A DNA stretch of 64,000 nt, taken from positions 10,168,001-10,232,000 of the forward strand of contig OV277858.1 of the NCBI GenBank assembly GCA_922989275.2, in the 5' to 3' direction. A model generated the notes under the pieces. The model had not been told where the DNA came from. It made no database searches and saw only the letters and a program-made list of their open reading frames with translations. The position numbers were made by a program, and so were the translations under genes. Shown in pieces: positions 22,960 through 34,284 of this stretch (the stretch's first letter is position 1; each line of letters opens with the position of its first letter). The DNA comes from Gari tellinella (taxonomy: Eukaryota > Mollusca > Bivalvia > Cardiida > Psammobiidae).

Positions 22960-23560
22960 TCCGTTCTGCTTTTGTTTCAGCCTGATTTAAGTTTATGGTT
23001 TTAAGCTATCATATTTTACAGTATCTAGAATATTTGTTATGCTTTAATATTGAAAATACATATTCATGACTGTATAAACAATAGTCCCATTGTTCCTAGA
23101 TTGTTGAAGATATGTGACCACTTACATCGGGTTTACAGTAAGGCAGAATGCGCATTAGGACGCATTCTACGTTACGTTCAATCTGCTCTAAGCTTAAAGT
23201 GTTAAGCTACAACCTGCTACAATATCGACAACACTTGTTATTGACAGTCATACTAATGACTGTATAAACCTGTAGTAAGTTCCTAGTATTGAAGATAAGT
23301 GACTAATTAATGCGGGTTTAAAGTAAAATAGATAGTGCCTTAAATTGAGTTCCGATGTACTTTCAGTCTGCTTTAAGCTTAAGTTTTAGACTCCCGAGTT
23401 CCAGAGTATTGCAAATGTTTTATTTGATAAATATTTATGACTGTATAGTGAGTATAAGAAGTTTGCAAACCTGTGCTTTTTCCAGAAAAGTAACCCTTTA
23501 CTTTATATAGCTTGTTTCCAGTGTTGAAGATAGGTGACCCATTGACGCGCCCCTAAACCC
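22960..23560. repeat. Degenerate tandem repeat, three units of about 190-230 bp
   Basis: Units share 'TTCTAGTATTGAAGATA-GTGAC'-type blocks (about 23093, 23280, 23515), 'CTGCTTTAAGCTTAAG' and 'ATGACTGTATA'. Strongly diverged; no ORF. Confidence 0.55.
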
Positions 23561-23840
23561 AGGGTTAACCCCCCAGTTGTAGTTAATGGTTAATTTATAA
23601 TTATTTTTTGATTGCTGCTGACCGTACCAAGGCGGGCTCCTATGTTCACTTTGCTTTATGTTTGTCTTGCGTGCTGTTTTCTATTTAGTCTGTAGATGAA
23701 GGAATGGACTTGTGTGTGTGCGTGTGTGTGCGTGTATGTTCGTTATGGTATGACTGTGTGTGTGTTCCGCTTGAGAGGTGGGTGTATTGTTTGAGTATTT
23801 CGTATTTATTTAAAGTCAAGCGGAATGTTCCTTTTATGGA
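23540..23840 (-). repeat. (TG)n-bearing repeat P, copy 1
   Basis: Inverse copy of 37845-38125. Shared blocks are 'GCGCCCCTAAACCCAGG', 'GACCGTACCAAGGCGGGCTC', 'GGTATGACTGTGTGTG', 'CTTGAGAGGTGGGTGTATTG' and 'TTCGTATTTATTT', with a TG-rich core. Flanking copies of the same repeat bracket the Penelope-like fragment at 36.2-37.7 kb. Confidence 0.8.
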
Positions 23841-23888
23841 ACCATTGACTATATTAAACAAGGTAGATGTCATTTGATAACAAACAAA

Positions 23889-24152
23889 AATCTGAATAAG
23901 GGGAGATCCTTTGAAAGCACAGAAAACAAAGCAAATACCGAAAATTGCAGACTCGGTTTAATTGAGTCTGTCATGAGCAATACTGAAATGTGCAACAGTG
24001 ATCACGCCCCCTAGCACCGGCTTAAGCGGAATTCAACTTTCAACTGTAAATGCGCTGAAATCAATGATTCCAAAGGACCAGAAAGTATAACAACACTGAG
24101 AATGAAGTACGGGGCGACTTTTTACAGCCGCCACACAAGCACTTGACATCTG
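23889..24152 (+). repeat. Interspersed repeat R1, copy 3 (longest)
   Basis: The most complete copy of R1, from 'TCTGAATAAGGGGAGATC' to 'GCCGCCACACAAGCACTT'. Compare 1683-1912 and 13155-13350. Confidence 0.85.
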
Positions 24153-26049
24153 CTTGTGATTGCTATGAATGATAGGCTGTCAAATTTGTTTGATATTGCT
24201 AATAGATGCTGAGTTGTTATCCATTCTCTTTTCTTGTAACTAAAGGTCTTCAGACAGATGTGCATCTTGACATGTGCGTAACCACGAAGTGTTACATATA
24301 TATGAAAAGCATGAGCTGTGTGAACCAAACAAGATAACAGTTTATAGTGGTTTTCATTCACCGGTACTTTGTTTCAAATCAGATTGCACATTGAGAAGAT
24401 ATCACGGTAAAACTACATTGTGTGAGATGGATTAGAAGGGTTGTGGCAAATAAATAGTCATAATAAATAGTCATTTTGTTATAAACGGTGTGTTGTATGA
24501 AATACAAGCATGTCCACCTTAACTAATACACTCTTTAAATTCCATCATGATTTTCTGTACTGTTACTATAGCTTTTAATTTATATATGTTTCGAACAGAT
24601 TGTACTTTAATCTTTAACACTACCAACTCACAACTATGTATTTTGGAAATGATGGTCTTGAAAGAATAAATCTGGATAGTGATTTATGGCAAATGATGTA
24701 TTTGTCAGTAAAAACGCACCCTTTAAGGTATATGATGACGGTATTTAAAGCCAGTGCTGTTACTATTGGTATGTGCTGTTACTACAGTTTCTCTGCTGTT
24801 ACTTGTACTTAAATTCAAGAACTATTTTGCAAATGCAGTTCTGTAAGTTCTTTAATTGTACTGGCTTAATTATCAGATAGTGCTTAATAACAATTGAAAA
24901 CAACACAACTTTCTGCGTGACGTAAACATGTTTAAATGTTAAAAGGTTTAAGTTTCAAGTTCCGAGTTTTTTTTTAATTATTCATTTTTAATTCCGGGCT
25001 TCAACATTAAAACATTTCTAGGTTATATGTTGCCACTCTGTTTATAGTTATAGTATTTATAAACGACTATCTATCAGATACTGTCTGTACTAAGAATTAT
25101 TACTTTATAACAACTCGAAAATGAAATGGTAAAATGATTGAATTTCTTATGGTATGTCTTATAATTGCCGTTCATAAATTCTCAAACCTTTGATGAAAAT
25201 CCCAAATTTTACGTTTCCGTGCTTGAACATTTTTATTTTTGGCAGTTATGAATTAAAACATCACCTGTAACAATGTTAATTTTTCAGTTTTTCCTAAGTT
25301 TTAATTTGGACATTTTTTGAAAAACGCCCATAAAGGACGGTGGGGATCTCGCTAACGCTAAAAAGTTGGTGAGTAGATTTCTAGATAGATCTAAATCTAT
25401 GTAACTCTGTTATTTAGTAGATGGTTTTCTTCAATCGCACAATTTTCGTAGAGAAATGAACTAATAAATTTTAAGCATCGCGTCACAAAAAATGGACTAA
25501 AAGGTGGCATTAGACTCTGCCCGGTTATATAGATGTGTTATGCCCATGTGTTAGGCTCTTTGCAACAATTTTGTTTTGGGATAACCATACATGTGCCTAG
25601 ATCTACCTAGAAAAACCTGAACACCTTATGTTCTACGTGATTCTATGTAGGCATGTATAGCTAAACACATGAGGTTCTGTGTATGTTCTGTCTTTTATCA
25701 CTTTTTCGATGAACATGTTAAAAAGTGTGCAATATCTGTTGCGTCCATTTTGAACGTGCCCTGCGTTAAAATATATGACACCAAATGTGTTCATTAGTTG
25801 TTCAGTTTAGGATCACTAAGTGTTCAAAATTTAACACTACCATTAAATCTAAAACACTTTCTAAACACACGGACGCGTAATGACGCGTGCAATATCTGTT
25901 GCAAATATGCGTTCAATACATGTTCTATGTAGGAACACTTGGGTTTACAGTGATGAAAATGTATAAATGTACCTACAAAGCGAGAAAGACAAATAACTAC
26001 ATTCACAATAAACATGATACAATATTGATATTAATGGAAATAGTATCAG
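24153..26049. other. No gene seen; one interspersed repeat fragment
   Basis: AT-rich sequence with many stops. Only 25966-26029 is recognisable, as a copy of the repeat tail at 17183-17248. Confidence 0.5.
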
Positions 26050-26330
26050 CAGTAACAACAATAGAAAAGTAGTAGCAGCAGCAGAATTAGTAGCAGCAGC
26101 ACAAACAGCAATAACAGCAGTAGTAGTAGAAGAAACAATAGCAGCTGTAACGGCAATTAAGCTGAAAGGGGGTGGTCATTTCTCTACGGAGGTCATTCCT
26201 CTGCGTGAGGGGGTCATTCTGCTAAAAGTCGAAGGGTCCTTATTCTACGGTCTGGGGTCATTTATCTACGTAGTATAAAGACCCGGGTCATTTTGTACGG
26301 GTGGGTCATTCTACTGCGTTACACCGGCCA
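26050..26330 (+). repeat. (AGC/GTA)n plus GGTCATT minisatellite ending GTTACACCGGCC
   Basis: A degenerate GTA/GCA triplet block (26050-26140) is followed by about six 'GGGGTCATTCTACG'-type units (26168-26310) and the terminus 'CTGCGTTACACCGGCC'. This is the best copy of the composite family also seen at 6100-6330 (inverted) and 8925-9146. Confidence 0.75.
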
Positions 26331-26465
26331 AAGTGTTCCGAGAAAAGGCTTTTAAGTCCTCAAAAATACTATGTAGATCATTAATACTCATTGAATGAAA
26401 TGCTATTCAATACTCATAAAGTAAATCTACGTGAACAATCTAGTGAATTTTCACCAAAAAACAGG

Positions 26466-26523
26466 TGACAATTTAATGCAAAGTGATTTGCTTGTATCTT
26501 GCATTAGGCAGTGACCTGTTTTT
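26466..26523. repeat. Single TTAATGC hairpin
   Basis: 'ACAGGTGACA' and 'TTAATGCAA' pair with 'TTGCATTA' and 'AGTGACCTGT' in a 58-bp hairpin. Relative of the tandem hairpins at 6841-7184. Confidence 0.6.
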
Positions 26524-26524
26524 T

Positions 26525-27250
26525 ACATCTAGATCTTAAAAAAACAAAACCGTCTAAAGTTGTGTTTTGTTTAGCGAGGTTTTAGTGTATAACCTTTTAG
26601 CACATGGTTTGGAGCTCTCGGCCAATCAGATGCCTCAAAAACCTGTGAATATATCATTTATTTTACAAACCCATGAAATAACTAACACACAGTTCACTTA
26701 TTCCATGTTTCCGTCATCTCAAGGCAAGTTGACGTCACAACCCTAGCATCCTCCAAACGGGCCACCGCGAAAACCTTTTGCCTGCACTGTAGGCTTAACG
26801 ATAAATAATCGGAATAAACATCAGCTCAAGGACTCAAACTAAAGCAATACGGTAATTCCACAGTATCAATAATAAATTTAGATATACCCCATCCCTTTGG
26901 ACCTAGATATATGCATTGTTTCAGCTGTAGATGCAAAAACCGGGTAATGCATGTCTAGATTGTCTTTACTAAACAGCTGATATCGGAGGGGAACTGCACT
27001 CGTTTGATTACGCCATAGTATGTACAATGATACCTAAATTTTAAAGGCAATTAATAATGAAGTGTGCTTACATATAGAGCTTCAATAAGCGTTATGTATT
27101 TTAGTGTTAAAGCATGCTTAATATCTCAAACTACACATCGAAATAAATTTTCAATTTAAGTCAAATATTACAAATAAAATGACTTTTTCTTCTAAAACAA
27201 AAAAGCAGAAACGAAGGGTCTTCTTGTTTTCCTCGAGCCCAAGCCAGTGC
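26525..27250. other. No gene seen
   Basis: AT-rich intronic-type sequence; nothing recognised. Confidence 0.4.
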
Positions 27251-27253
27251 TAA

Positions 27254-27326
27254 ATAGGTTAGACCATGGTTGATCGCGAATAAACGACTATATCGTTTAT
27301 TCGCTCGCAACCATGGCCTAACCTAT
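27254..27326. repeat. Long imperfect hairpin (34-bp arms, 5-nt loop)
   Basis: The left arm begins ATAGGTTAG and the right arm ends CTAACCTAT. Inner blocks are CCATGGTTG / CAACCATGG and GCGAATAAACGA / TCGTTTATTCGC. Only about four positions mismatch, and the loop is CTATA. Size and shape resemble a MITE or a pre-miRNA-like foldback. Confidence 0.6.
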
Positions 27327-27419
27327 ACTTCTTCATGTTAAGTAAGAAACCCTTTTTGATTAGTCTTTTTCATTAACATAATAAACCTAAGCTGCTATAT
27401 ATTCAAAGAAAAAAAGAAA

Positions 27420-27488
27420 AAAGTCGGATTCGAATTCGCAACACTAAGATTGAAAGTCCATCACACTTACCTCTACACCAAAGTGCCA
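27420..27488 (-). repeat. tRNA-like sequence (SINE head or tRNA relic)
   Basis: On the minus strand, an A-box-like 'TGTAGAGGTAAGTG' is followed at tRNA-like spacing by a B-box-like 'GAATTCGAATCC', then 'GACTTTTTTC', a pol III-type T-run. The acceptor and T stems do not pair well, so it is not called as a working tRNA. Confidence 0.4.
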
Positions 27489-27489
27489 A

Positions 27490-29950
27490 GTATCAATCTG
27501 AATATAAATTAAACATCTTATTAAACCAACCAAACTGAGTAGATCAATAAAAAATGTTTAAATCGCAAGTATTTATGTACATCTGAATTCTCAGATATAT
27601 GTTTATTTTCTAACCTAATGTTAAGTACTTAGATCAAATAAAAACCGGCAAAACTACATTATAATGATTTACATCTACATCCGCTCACGTTGTATTTCTA
27701 TTTATAGATCTAGATCTGTATAAAACATTGCGTGATTTGATCGACACGTTAAATGCAAGTTGCTGCTTGCAAGTCGATTGCTTTCGAAAGACACATATTT
27801 AAAGGATTAACAACACGTAGATCTAGATCTAATCAACATAGTTGTACATCGGAATTCTCTATTCTGCGACAATCAGAAATGGCGCCATCGATATTTACAG
27901 CCGACTCTGGTCAGCATCTTTTTGAAGTTTTTTAGAAATGTAATGCTATTTAGGAATAAAAGAAAATATATCCTACCTGGCAGAGTGCAAATACCCCTGA
28001 TGATCAAGTTTTAGTTTTTTGTTTAAACCAATAAGAAATTATATATTTCGTGGTCGATCTTTCTTCGCTTCATCCCTAATTCAACATAGTAGGCATACAT
28101 AAATAATGATGTTGACATGGAGAAACCCTTAAATCACGTAACAACAGTTAGAGAATGCCTATATTTGGTCACTTGGTAGAACAACGGCTGCTTAATGCTG
28201 TGTTATCATTTGACCAACTTGCCGTGTAATGCGTTTCGTTTGGTGTTTAATTTTTTGCAGTTTGTATAACAGAATGTCAGCTATAAAAATCAGCAAAAAA
28301 ATAAAACATAAATATTGCAGTTTTAAATGTATAAGACATAATATTCTTGACAGTTCAATAATTATTTTACAATTTTAATTAAGCGTTGGCCTTGCAGTTT
28401 TGAAACGCCAGCAAAGTTTGTCGTCTTCAATTGGTTTTCATCATGCCATTTGAAAACAAGTTCACGACAAGAATATGGTTGAGTGTGTGTTATGGTATGG
28501 CTGTGTGTGTGTTCTGCTTTAGAGGTGGGTGTATTGTTTGTGTTGCGTTTCCTGCTTGAGTCTTCTTTCGTATTTATTTGTATTAGTAGTTTTCTTTTTC
28601 AATGTCGGTGATTTTACTAATTTAGGCCACACTTTTATCTCTGCTTTTGTTTCGACATCGCCTGTTGACGTAATTTTGATTTCACAGATTTTTCACGGCA
28701 AAATATTAGACTATTGTTGAAACGTGATGCAATTTTAAAGACTTGACCTCTTTACATACAATTCCGCAAGTAATTTTTACGTCAAATGACAATTTTATCT
28801 GAATTATTGTGCCCAAGGAATTGTTATATGCATTGCGCTATGGACAAACTTTAAGATCACATGAATATATTATTATTTTTAGAAAAATATGCATATTCGG
28901 AAAAAAGGTGTTATGCTTAAAACAACATTTTAAATATTTTAGTGACGGTTTTATGAAATATACGCCCATTTCAATACGGACTGATCGATAGGGACTACAC
29001 AGAGCAGCACTCCCTTTACGGTAGTTAACACTGACGACGCGTTGAAATACCTAGCGTGCATTTCAAGTATACTTAAACAGAAGTAATATTTATCACAACA
29101 CTTTAAAAGCAAATTAATATATTATGTGCGTTTCAAAACTGAGATACCACGACTTTCTTAATATAAGCAGGCACTACATTTCTATAATACAAAAAATTCA
29201 AAATTATACTTAAAAACACGAATATCAAGTATACTTATGTAAGTGAAAATCGACTAAATGCATTGCTATGTTTTGAAATGGGTGTTAATAAGAACTATTT
29301 TACCTCGCTTTCAGTTACAATATTAATGTCCAATAGACCAAAATGAATCATTGTGCATGAATTTTACATCAAAGTATTTTGACATAAAGAATCTAAATCA
29401 AGACCAAATAGGCACCATATTTGGAAAATATGAATATCTGAATTAACAACATGGTTTTTATGGGATGTGATTTTTTTTTTTAAAAACAAAAAATATGAGA
29501 AATAGTAAAAATAAATATTTACAGTATTAAACTTTTGCTCATATTCTACTAAATGAAAATCAATACAAGGGAAATTCAAAATATGAAAAGAAATTAATAG
29601 GTAAGTGTTGAAAAAGGAGTTATTTCCCTTTACAAAATTTACAAAAATGTACCATATCGATGATACTTAGAGCTTTATAAATTTCAGATTTGGGGCCTCT
29701 TTTGTATTAAATTAGTTTTTGTATGAAGAAATACTACCATAGACATGAAATAAATAAACAAAACAAAATTATCATGTTAATAAATAAAAGTGGGTTGGGT
29801 AAATTTTACACGTTTTAATATGGCCGTAGAGTCAAAAGTAGTACACCACAATGTACACTTTTTCTAATATTTTTCATTCACCTTAAATAGCTCTTCAATA
29901 CAAAACCACCATAGAGTGATTTTATATGCTTTGAAAATGTCCCGAATTTG
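27490..29950. other. No gene seen; one partial repeat P copy
   Basis: Contains 28470-28590, an inverse partial copy of repeat P ('TGGTATGGCTGTGTGTGTG', 'AGGTGGGTGTATTGTTTG', 'TTTCGTATTTATTTG'). The rest is AT-rich without recognisable exons. Confidence 0.5.
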
Positions 29951-29954
29951 ATGC

Positions 29955-30500
29955 ACCCTTAAAGATAATTTCTTATTTGTTTAAGCTCATGACATGTTAT
30001 TGAACCTAGCTCACTTTGAGGTGATTAATTTGTAGTCAGCAGGCTAGCTCAGTCGGTGGTGCCCCGGTCAGGCTGTATACCCCCCTCCCCCCCCACTGTG
30101 ACATTTGGAGCCAAAAAATGGACCGTGATTGTTATTGTATGGTTAGCTTATAAGCGCCCTCATATAACTTTAGACTGAACATTGAACTATTTTTGTGAAG
30201 TGTAATTCGAGGACGAGTTTAAATTTCATGGGGAAGTAAGTCTAAGTTAACCACTTCTTTGTTTTAAGCCTTTGTCATGTTAACGAACCTAACTCTTTTT
30301 GGGGAGATTATTTTGTAGTCAGCCGGCTAGCTCAGTCGGTAGAGCGTCAAAATCATATTTATTTATGTCTCTCAGTTCATGATTTACATGAAACACGAGA
30401 GTCGGAACGGTAGTCCGAAAGTCCCGGCCTCGAACCCCTGTCAGGCTGCATTTCTTCCCCGACCCTGTTACACTTGATTTAAGCTACTATCTAGGATAAA
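29955..30500 (+). mobile_element. Tandem pair of tRNA-headed SINE-like units
   Basis: Two units about 284 bp apart share upstream sequence ('CATGTTA-GAACCTA-CTC', 'TTTGTAGTCAGC') and a tRNA-like head. The second head (about 30321) has a perfect-looking A box 'TAGCTCAGTCGGTAGAGC', and a B-box-like 'CCTCGAACCCC' lies about 95 bp later. The first head (about 30037) is mutated ('GTCGGTGGTGCC') and cut short. The long distance between A and B boxes means it is not a tRNA gene. Both read on the + strand. Confidence 0.6.
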
Positions 30501-31267
30501 TGATGGTAGGATATAGATATGTTGGCATATTCATAACTGCAATAAAATGACAGTTCTTCTTTTGTTGAAAAACAAGAATAAAAAAGTAAAAAGGTATCAA
30601 CTAAATAAACTATGAATTTATTGCACTATGTGATAACTCAGAGCTCCAACAGATTAAGCAATATAAATATGTTCTTATAGACGTTTCAAGAACTCTAAGG
30701 TTTAATTATCATTTTCATATATTATTCTCCTCCGAATATGTTTTTCTAAAGCAATAATTACGCAATATATGCACAGAGATTCTTATCAGTGCCTACACAG
30801 TGTGCATTTCTTGTACTTTTTTGTTAAAATCAATCAGTATTTATATTTTAACAGGGATTCAAAATGCATATGTTTTTGTATCTACATATTTTACCATTTG
30901 CCTTCTGATTGCGACTTCTTCATGAGAAATTGCCTAAATACTGGGCCTAAATTAGACGCCGCAGTAGACAGCATTTGATCTAGACATAAACTCTTTGACA
31001 CTTGTTTTTAGTATTCTGCAATCTAAAGTTGAATTCGTCTGTATTTTAAGAAATTTACAGACCACAGTTTCAAAGTTTTACAGTCGATATTACAGCAGGA
31101 TAAGGTTCAAAGTTATTGAAATTGTATGTGATACTTTAAACCGGGATATTATGGGGGATTATTCGCTAGACTAAAGGAGTGCTACTTTTTATTAATTCAC
31201 ATATTTGGTAAGATTAAATATTGTTTCAGGGTGACTTACTTAATACTTGTTTTTCTATATTGGACAG
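30501..31267. other. Intronic sequence, no gene seen
   Basis: AT-rich. It ends at the acceptor 'TTTTTCTATATTGGACAG' of the next SIAE exon. Confidence 0.4.
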
Positions 31268-31466
31268 AATTCATCCCCGATATAAGCAAGACATGGCTAC
31301 CAGACTGGTCCTAGGTGGATTGAGTTTGGCCTATGGGTATAATGTATCCTTTCAGGGCCCGCGCATTGTCTCTGCAAAAAGCATTGTGCAGAACCCGAGC
31401 ACTTATCCCCTGCTGACCTTAGAGTATTCAATGGACATAAAACAGAAATGCCTTGATGGCTTCGAG
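31268..31466 (+). CDS. SIAE: SIAE-like exon, IHPR (catalytic His) block
   Basis: Exon of 199 bp, entering in phase 2 and leaving in phase 0 (GAG|GTGGGG, a weak donor). The translation IHPRYKQDMATRLVLGGLSL, then AYGYNVSFQGPRIV and KQKCLDGFE, matches the conserved 'IHPRDKQ-VA-RL-LGA-ALAYG...F-GP' block of sialate O-acetylesterases. IHP carries the His of the active site in this family. The end DGFE joins in frame to ICCAF at 34196, which supports the donor choice. Confidence 0.9.
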
Positions 31467-31469
31467 GTG

Positions 31470-34195
31470 GGGAAATCTGATATGTCTAATGTTCATTTAC
31501 ACTGCTTACGTCCAACCTTCTAACTCATGTATAAATTAACAAGCTTAAACCAATAAGATGCAAATTACAAATATAGCAAACGCCACTTACTGATTTATTT
31601 TGTTGAAGTTATCTATCAATGTTTGTGAAAAACAGTGCACACTCTGATCAGCGGATGCCATGACCATTTGTAATTGATGTTAAAATATACCGATAGACCT
31701 AAGTCTAATTGTTACACGTCCATCGTTTGGTAAACTGCCAGACAAAGTTGTTTGGTTGAATAGTTACCAATCCGATATCCCATGTATTAGTGCATTTTTC
31801 ATATTCTCGAAACAAAAGGGCGATGTCAAATAAGAGTAAGGAATTGTGCGGGTTCATCACTATCAGATTCCCTTTTTCTTGGACGTCGAATTAACAGAAT
31901 TTGGCAGACACAGATGTTAATTCTAACGACACAAATTAAAAGATGAAACTACAAACTGAGAGGGTAGTTCAGAAACTGTTGATTCTGGATCAATAACTTC
32001 ATTATAAAAACTACAAAATGCATATGTGATATATCATTATAAAGGACAAGTATTTGCCGATACGGTGGTATAATGCACGATACGATCGCATTACTCTATA
32101 ATCCCCAACATGAACCTAAATGTGCCTACCTCGAGGACACTGGACCATATTAGTGTATTGTTGAGGTAATTTTCAGAACACAATTTGTTACTATAAGTAT
32201 CGTTACGACTGTAGTATTTTGAATAAGTTTATGAAAAATTATGTCAAATACATTCAAACAATTATGCAAACACTGCACGGTTTTAAATGTTATTAGTATA
32301 TACACTATCAAAAAAGAGGTCATACTTAACACGTACTGAAAACATAATAAAAAAATTAATATAATGTTATATATTAAAGTAGTTCGAAAAAAATCCATTA
32401 TTATAATTAGCAAAGTAAGAAATGTTGTGTTTGTAAAGTGAGATTTTCAACAGTTAATCTTTAAAATACAAATAACATTATATTTACATTACAATTTAGA
32501 CATAAACTGGTATATTTCAAAAACAAATCTGGAAATTGTACTATTTAAGAAGTTATTACCTACAAAAATAATGTCTAAAAAGTGCTTAGTAAGTGTCCTC
32601 GAGCAGGTGTATTTGAGGTGCATGCTGTGACTTATCAAATTATGTGAAATGATTGTGCATTATACCATCGTGTGGGGGATTTTTGCTCATTAGAATTATA
32701 TATTTACAATCGCCCAAATCAATTCCATTGACAAAAAGTGTGTTAATTTCAAATAAACACAAATTGTCGAGAGGGCGGGACTTGTGGAAAGTTTCGAAGG
32801 GGGGCGGGGCATATGCAGTTTTCATTCGCGAATTAATTTATTGGAACTTTGGGCAGCAAACATTTTGCGGATTTTTTCAAAATTTGTTCTTAACCGATCT
32901 ATGCCATCCTACTAGTGGAAACCATGATTCCCGACTAATATTCTTCTTTATAAATGAGATAAATTGCAAAAAAACTGACATAAGAATATTCCATATAAAC
33001 AGCGGCCTTTATCTGCGTTTCTTTTTATGACAATAAAACCCCGATATATTTATCCTACATTAAAATTACGTCACTTCTTATGACGTCATAAATCAGCATT
33101 TTTCGCGCCAAACTGTCAAGTTGTTGACAATGGCACTTATTTTTTCTGCTTTCGAATGTACACAGATTCAGTAAATCGGTCATGGCTGTTCCTTATAGGG
33201 TACACATTATTCGTGTTATCGACCTCTAATATGGATTAAGCATACATGCGTACTGACAAAATGTTTATTTAATGTTAGAAATTACAGCAAATATATTGTA
33301 AATATAAGCGCGATTCATGGTATTTGCTGATACGTTTTTGTCGTTCATTTCGCTTGAACGCCGAAAAAAATCAGTTCATTTCTTAAATATTACTAATGTA
33401 TTTTTCACTTATTATATTGAAGTATCAAGTATAATTGCTTTTTAAACAACTCAAGTAATAAGAAAAACGCAGAAACCACCAACATTTTAGCTATGAAATA
33501 AACATCGTAAAAAATTCATTATAGAATGTACAGATGTTTATCAAGCAGATCTAACCATATGAAGCAACGTTAATCTAGTGTTCGACAGTTGAAGAACGAG
33601 TTACGTAATCGTGAAATTGTTTTAACTTAGTTCTATAAATGCACTCCATATAAACCCCTTAATGTATACATAAGTTAATACAGTAGTGTATATGAGCCAT
33701 TATCAACATATCCAATGTCCATGTAGATGTTAGTATAAATCAATTTGACAGTATAGCATACAACATGTAAAGTCATAGTCTGCTTTACTTTTAATCTGTT
33801 TTAGATAATACACTGTATTCATAGCTATAAATCATTATGTGTCACCTTTGAATGTATGTTAGACTATAAAGAATTTGTCTATGTGCGTCAGTCACTTTTA
33901 ATAATGTTTAACCCCTTATCCAAAGTTTAACGATTAATTGCAAACATATAGGACTAAAATAAAATGCGGGGTAATGATGGGTTTGATAAGAAACCAAACT
34001 GTCTGATACTTGTCTCTGTATTACTTTAGTCAATCTACCATAATTTTGAATATAATGTGAGTATGATTTTATTTGATTTTATGGAATATTTTATAAGACA
34101 CAACCCTAAACAGTCAAACATGGACTAAACATAATTGGAAGCAGATATGAAGCTTCTCGGACAATATGTTTATGGATGTTTATTCTGTCTCTTAG
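31470..34195. other. Intronic sequence, no gene seen
   Basis: Open frames such as the 125-codon one at 32653-33030 have no family resemblance and AT-rich composition. A 'TGACGTCATAAA' CRE-like site lies near 33081, without other promoter evidence. Confidence 0.4.
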
Positions 34196-34283
34196 ATTTG
34201 TTGTGCCTTTACTGAACCTCCACTTTGCAAACCAGGAATATCTTGGTGGATACCGGCGGCAACTGCACCTGGAATGCATGAGG
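34196..34283 (+). CDS. SIAE: SIAE-like exon, Cys-rich segment
   Basis: Exon of 88 bp after TCTGTCTCTTAG, phase 0 in, phase 1 out (G|GTAAAA). It encodes ICCAFTEPPLCKPGISWWIP and AATAPGMHE. Joined after DGFE this gives 'FEICCA...C...WWIPA', corresponding to the family's 'FEI-CC...C-WLPA' segment. Confidence 0.85.
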
Positions 34284-34284
34284 G

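Noticed and set aside
27753..27935. Candidate for the missing SIAE 'QIR-HQTA' exon
   Set aside because: A short LRQSEMA stretch looks vaguely similar, but there is no acceptor/donor pair in the required phase and no further match.
30318..30450. Functional tRNA gene
   Set aside because: The A box is good, but the B box is too far away and the arms do not fold; a SINE unit with a degenerate twin upstream fits better.
32653..33030. 125-codon frame, the longest in this intron
   Set aside because: AT-rich, no recognised motif, no splice context for a host gene; likely chance.
33075..33095. CRE-like TGACGTCA promoter element
   Set aside because: A single short motif, inside an intron with no start site; similar motifs at 57620 and 59540 suggest repeat or chance origin.
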